Source of the DNA: Rhodopseudomonas sp. P2A-2r
GTDB taxonomy: Bacteria > Pseudomonadota > Alphaproteobacteria > Rhizobiales > Xanthobacteraceae
Assembly: GCF_026015985.1 (NCBI RefSeq)
Contig: NZ_CP110389.1
Span: forward strand, 2,512,001 to 2,576,000
Reading direction: 5' to 3'
DNA: 64,000 bases
Shown here in pieces: positions 61,137 through 64,000 of this stretch. The notes below the pieces were generated by a model. It worked only from the letters and a program-made list of their open reading frames with translations. It was not told the origin of the DNA and ran no database searches. Positions within the stretch are counted from its first letter, which is position 1. Every line of letters begins with the position of its first letter. Made by a program: the position numbers and the translations under genes.

Positions 61137-62369
61137 ATGGCAGTCGAGGCAAAAATCCCCATCGCTTCGTCAACAGTGCCCCATCGATTCGCGGTGCGGC
61201 TGGCGCTGTTCTACGGCGCGGTGTTCGGCTCGGTGGGTACCTATCTGCCGTTTTTCCCGGTCTGGCTGAAGGCGGTGGGCATCGATCCGTCATGGATCGG
61301 TATCATCACAGCGGTGCCGTCGGTCACTCGCTTCACCATCCTGCCTTTCATTACCGGCCTCGCCGAGCGGCGCCGTTCGCTGCGCGCCGCTATGATCGCC
61401 ACCGCGTTCTTGACCGCGCTGGGCTTCGCCGTGGTCGGGCTGCTGGAGCAGCCGCTGGCGATCTTCATCGCCTTTGCCTTCACCGCCTGCGTGTGGACGC
61501 CGATGGTGCCGCTGACCGACGGCTACGCGTTGAAGGGCGTGGCCCGCTACGGGCTGGATTACGGGCCGCTGCGGCTGTGGGGATCGGCGGCCTTCGTGGT
61601 CGGGGCGCTGGCCTGCGGCCTGCTGGTCGAGGTCATCTCCGCCCGGCACCTGATCTGGGTCATTGCCGGTATGGCGGCGCTCGGCGCCATCGCCAGCCTC
61701 GGCCTGCAACCGCTGGAGAGCCGCCGGGTCGCGCATCCGGCGCAGGCCGGCGTCTCAGGGCTGCTGCGCGACAGGGGCTTCCTCACCATCATGGCGGCGA
61801 CTGCGCTGATCCAGGGCAGCCATGCCGCCTATTACACCGTCGCCTCCATCACCTGGCAGACCTCGGGGCTCGGCGGTCTGACCATCGCCGGCCTGTGGTC
61901 GCTGGGCGTGGTGGCGGAGATCGCGGTGTTCGCGCTGTCGCCGCGGTTCAGCCTGCCGCCGGCCTTGCTGGTGGTGCTGGGCGGCCTGTGCGCGGTGGCG
62001 CGCTGGCTGATCACGGCACAGGAACTTGCGCTGCCGGTGCTGGCGTCGATCCAGCTGATGCACGGCCTGACCTTCGGGCTGACCCAGGTTGGAACTATGG
62101 GCCTGCTGGTCCGCCACGTCCCCGGCCATCTCACGGCGCGTGCGCAGGGCACCATGACTGCCTGCACGGGGATCGTCATGAGCTCGGCCGCCGTCCTGTC
62201 CGGCGCGATCTATGCGCGCTATGGGCAGAGCGTCTATCTGGCCATGGCCGCGCTGGCCTGCGGTGGCGCCGCCATCATGTGGTTCGGCCGCCATCGCGCA
62301 GGCACGCCCACAGCCGGCGATCAGCCCCAGAGTGCGGAGTCGGGCGGAAAGACCGTGCTGCCGTCGTAG
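61137..62369 (+). CDS. MFS transporter (HcaT-like)
   Basis: 410 residues from ATG 61137 (open to 61059). Twelve hydrophobic segments with FYGAVFGSVGTYLPFFPVWLKAVGIDPSWIGIITAVPSVTRFTILPFITGLAERRRSLRAAMI in the first half, the MFS_1_like pattern of HcaT/YqcE-type permeases, and LMHGLTFGLTQVGTMGLLVRHVPGHLTARAQGTMTA in the second. The substrate is unknown; HcaT imports phenylpropionate. Its end overlaps the dipeptide epimerase gene on the other strand by 49 bp. Confidence 0.9.
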   Translation: MAVEAKIPIASSTVPHRFAVRLALFYGAVFGSVGTYLPFFPVWLKAVGIDPSWIGIITAVPSVTRFTILPFITGLAERRRSLRAAMIATAFLTALGFAVVGLLEQPLAIFIAFAFTACVWTPMVPLTDGYALKGVARYGLDYGPLRLWGSAAFVVGALACGLLVEVISARHLIWVIAGMAALGAIASLGLQPLESRRVAHPAQAGVSGLLRDRGFLTIMAATALIQGSHAAYYTVASITWQTSGLGGLTIAGLWSLGVVAEIAVFALSPRFSLPPALLVVLGGLCAVARWLITAQELALPVLASIQLMHGLTFGLTQVGTMGLLVRHVPGHLTARAQGTMTACTGIVMSSAAVLSGAIYARYGQSVYLAMAALACGGAAIMWFGRHRAGTPTAGDQPQSAESGGKTVLPS

Positions 62370-63349
62370 CGCAGGCCGTCGTCGCGGTCGCCTGCGAGTA
62401 GGAGCGGGCCGTCGAGGTCGACATAGCGGGCCTGGCGGGCGAGCAGCATCGCCGGTGCCATCGCCAGCGACGTGGCCACCATGCAGCCGACCATGATCTC
62501 CAGGCCAAGCGCCTGCGCAGCGTCGGCCATCGCCAGCGCCTCGGTCAGGCCGCCGGCCTTGTCGAGCTTGATGTTGATGGCGTCATAGCGATCGCGCAGC
62601 CCCTGCAGCGAGGTGAGGTCGTGGACGCTTTCGTCGGCGCAGATCGCCATCGGCCGACGAATTCGCGCCAGCGCGGCATCCTTGCCGGCCGGCAGCGGCT
62701 GCTCCACCAGCGTTACGCCGGCGGCTTCGCAGGCGGCGAGGTTCTCCACCAGGTTGTCCGGCGTCCACGCCTCGTTGGCATCGACGATCAACTCGCACTC
62801 CGGCGCTTCCTTGCGGACCGCCTTGATCCGGGCGGCGTCGCCGTCGCCTCCGAGCTTGATCTTCAGCAGCGGTCGGTGCGCGGCCTTGGCGGTGGCGGCC
62901 GCCATCGCCTCCGGCGTGCCCAGCGAGATCGTATAGGCGGTGGTGCAGGCGCGTGGCGCAGGCCGGCCGAGCAGGTCCCAGATCCGCCGGCCGCTGGCCT
63001 TGGCGTCGAGGTCGAGCAGGGCGCAGTCCAGCGAGTTGCGGGCGGCGCCGGACGGCAAGGCAGCCTGCAGCGCGGGGATGCCGATGCCGCCGTCGAACGC
63101 CGCCTGCGTGGACAGGATCGCCGCAAGCGTGGCTTCCGGGGTCTCGCCATAGCGCGCATAGGGCACGCATTCGCCGCGCCCGGTCACGCCGCCGCGCGAC
63201 AGTTCCGCGGTGACGGTCACGGCCTCGGTCTTGGCGCCGCGGCTGATGGTGAAGGCGCCGGCGATCGGCCAGCGCTCGATCCGGGCGGTGAGGGCGATCG
63301 ATCGGGAATTGTCGACGTCGGACAAGGGCGGCCTTCGGGTCTTGAGCAT
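62321..63349 (-). CDS. Dipeptide epimerase (L-Ala-D/L-Glu epimerase type)
   Basis: 342 residues of the enolase superfamily. The catalytic lysine is in LLKIKLGGDGDAARI, metal ligands are in ELIVDANEAW, TLVEQPLP and AICADESVHD, the second lysine in AINIKLDKAGG and the C-terminal DLDGPLLL. This pattern is typical of L-Ala-D/L-Glu epimerases, which act in murein peptide recycling; other dipeptide specificities occur. The N-terminal 25 residues are unusual and the true start may be later. The gene converges with the MFS gene. Confidence 0.9.
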   Translation of the reverse strand: MLKTRRPPLSDVDNSRSIALTARIERWPIAGAFTISRGAKTEAVTVTAELSRGGVTGRGECVPYARYGETPEATLAAILSTQAAFDGGIGIPALQAALPSGAARNSLDCALLDLDAKASGRRIWDLLGRPAPRACTTAYTISLGTPEAMAAATAKAAHRPLLKIKLGGDGDAARIKAVRKEAPECELIVDANEAWTPDNLVENLAACEAAGVTLVEQPLPAGKDAALARIRRPMAICADESVHDLTSLQGLRDRYDAINIKLDKAGGLTEALAMADAAQALGLEIMVGCMVATSLAMAPAMLLARQARYVDLDGPLLLAGDRDDGLRYDGSTVFPPDSALWG

Positions 63350-63572
63350 CGGGCAGGCGAGGGATTACCGCGCCGGCGACGACAATAAATTGATGCATCC
63401 ATCGAAGTATACGTCACGCTCGAACTTGTTTGCGACGCAATCGCAGTCTTTCACTGCGCGGCGGATCATATGGGCTGGAATTAACCATACCATCGTGTGG
63501 ACACTCTCAGATTACCCGCTCCGTGTTAAGACTTTGGTAAATGTACAGGGTAAACGAGCGCAGGAGCCGGCC

Positions 63573-64000
63573 GTGAGCGGCGGACCGAGTCTGGAACAGG
63601 TCGCCAAGGGCGATGGCCTTGCGTTGTGTGCCGCCGGTTCGTGGACGGCGTCCTTCGCCCCGGCGCTGGAACGGCTGGTGACCGATGCCGAGAAGCTGAC
63701 CGGCAGCCGGCCGAACATCTTCATCGACGTTTCCCAGGTCTCCAAGCTCGACACGTTCGGCGCCTGGCTGATCGAGCGGCTGCGCCGGTCGCTGACCCAG
63801 GGCGGCATTGAGGCGAAGATCGCCGGCCTGTCCGCCAATTATTCCAGCCTTGTGGATGAAGTGCAGCGGGTCAAACCGGCGGCGCCGAGCGTCAAGCAGG
63901 GGATGCTGATCACCGACATGCTGGACGGCGTCGGCCGCAGCGTCGTCGGCATCGGAACCGGCCTGGTCGCGCTGATCGACATGGCCGGCGCCGTGATCGC
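63573..64000 (+). CDS. ABC transporter permease, MlaE family with N-terminal STAS domain (partial, cut by window end)
   Basis: The frame runs from GTG 63573 (CAGGAG upstream) off the end of the window, giving 142 residues. It starts SGGPSLEQVAKGDGLALCAAGSWTASFAPALERLVTDAEKL, a STAS-type domain with IFIDVSQVSKLDTFGAWLIERLRR, then SVKQGMLITDMLDGVGRSVVGIGTGLVALIDMAGAVI, the start of the MlaE permease. This family moves phospholipids between membranes with an ATPase and an MCE protein that would lie downstream. Confidence 0.82.
   Translation, partial: MSGGPSLEQVAKGDGLALCAAGSWTASFAPALERLVTDAEKLTGSRPNIFIDVSQVSKLDTFGAWLIERLRRSLTQGGIEAKIAGLSANYSSLVDEVQRVKPAAPSVKQGMLITDMLDGVGRSVVGIGTGLVALIDMAGAVI

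Overview
The window looks like a chromosomal segment of a high-GC alphaproteobacterium, most likely Bradyrhizobium or a close relative (Rhodopseudomonas/Afipia group). This rests on GC-rich coding bias, gene content (phasin, WS/DGAT acyltransferase, PmtA-like and MddA-like methyltransferases, DUF6894 and DUF6489 proteins, many ABC importers for unusual organic substrates) and several families of long palindromic intergenic repeats. I saw no rRNA, tRNA, CRISPR array or prophage.

Layout. 0-10.4 kb: aldehyde dehydrogenase, diguanylate cyclase, then a sugar-acid island (SMP-30 lactonase, uronate-dehydrogenase-like enzyme, IlvD/Edd dehydratase, PfkB kinase), glutamate-type dehydrogenase and a two-module VOC protein. 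10.4-12.7 kb: higBA toxin-antitoxin (higA frame-broken), TauE/SafE permease, frame-broken TetR gene. 12.8-20.3 kb: one-direction catabolic operon (ABC importer, enolase-superfamily enzyme, Gfo/Idh dehydrogenase, DUF993 aldolase-like protein, TIM-barrel isomerase). 20.3-25.5 kb: TetR-controlled RND efflux pump. 25.6-27.6 kb: CnbZ-like deaminase and a complete IS110-family element. 27.6-33.3 kb: five-gene dipeptide-type ABC importer. 33.6-42 kb: lipid and oxidation genes (DUF6489, WS/DGAT, epoxide hydrolase, self-sufficient CYP102-type P450, alpha/beta hydrolase, phasin). 42-48 kb: acyl-CoA synthetase and diheme cytochrome c (both frame-broken), CHRD protein, DMT exporter, Lrp-type RAM protein, thiD. 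48-55.8 kb: two paralogous LuxR-type regulators around a TauE/SafE permease, a frame-broken AraC regulator, and small enzymes. 56-64 kb: PmtA-like methyltransferase, metallophosphoesterase plus glycosyltransferase, frame-broken threonine dehydratase, Ala/Pro/Glu-rich protein, MFS transporter, dipeptide epimerase, and the start of a STAS-MlaE permease cut by the window edge.

The most striking signal is the IS110 element at 26387-27499. Its non-coding end can be read as a bridge RNA: two loops contain four short guides, two matching the actual insertion site and two matching the element's own joined ends. The element sits in the centre of a dispersed palindromic repeat, with a 2-bp GG core on both sides. 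A near-identical empty target lies at 42098-42110.

A second theme is frame breaks. Six otherwise well-conserved genes each need one base added or removed to restore the full protein; five of the six lack one base in a short mononucleotide run. This points to homopolymer undercalling in the assembly at least as much as to real pseudogenes.
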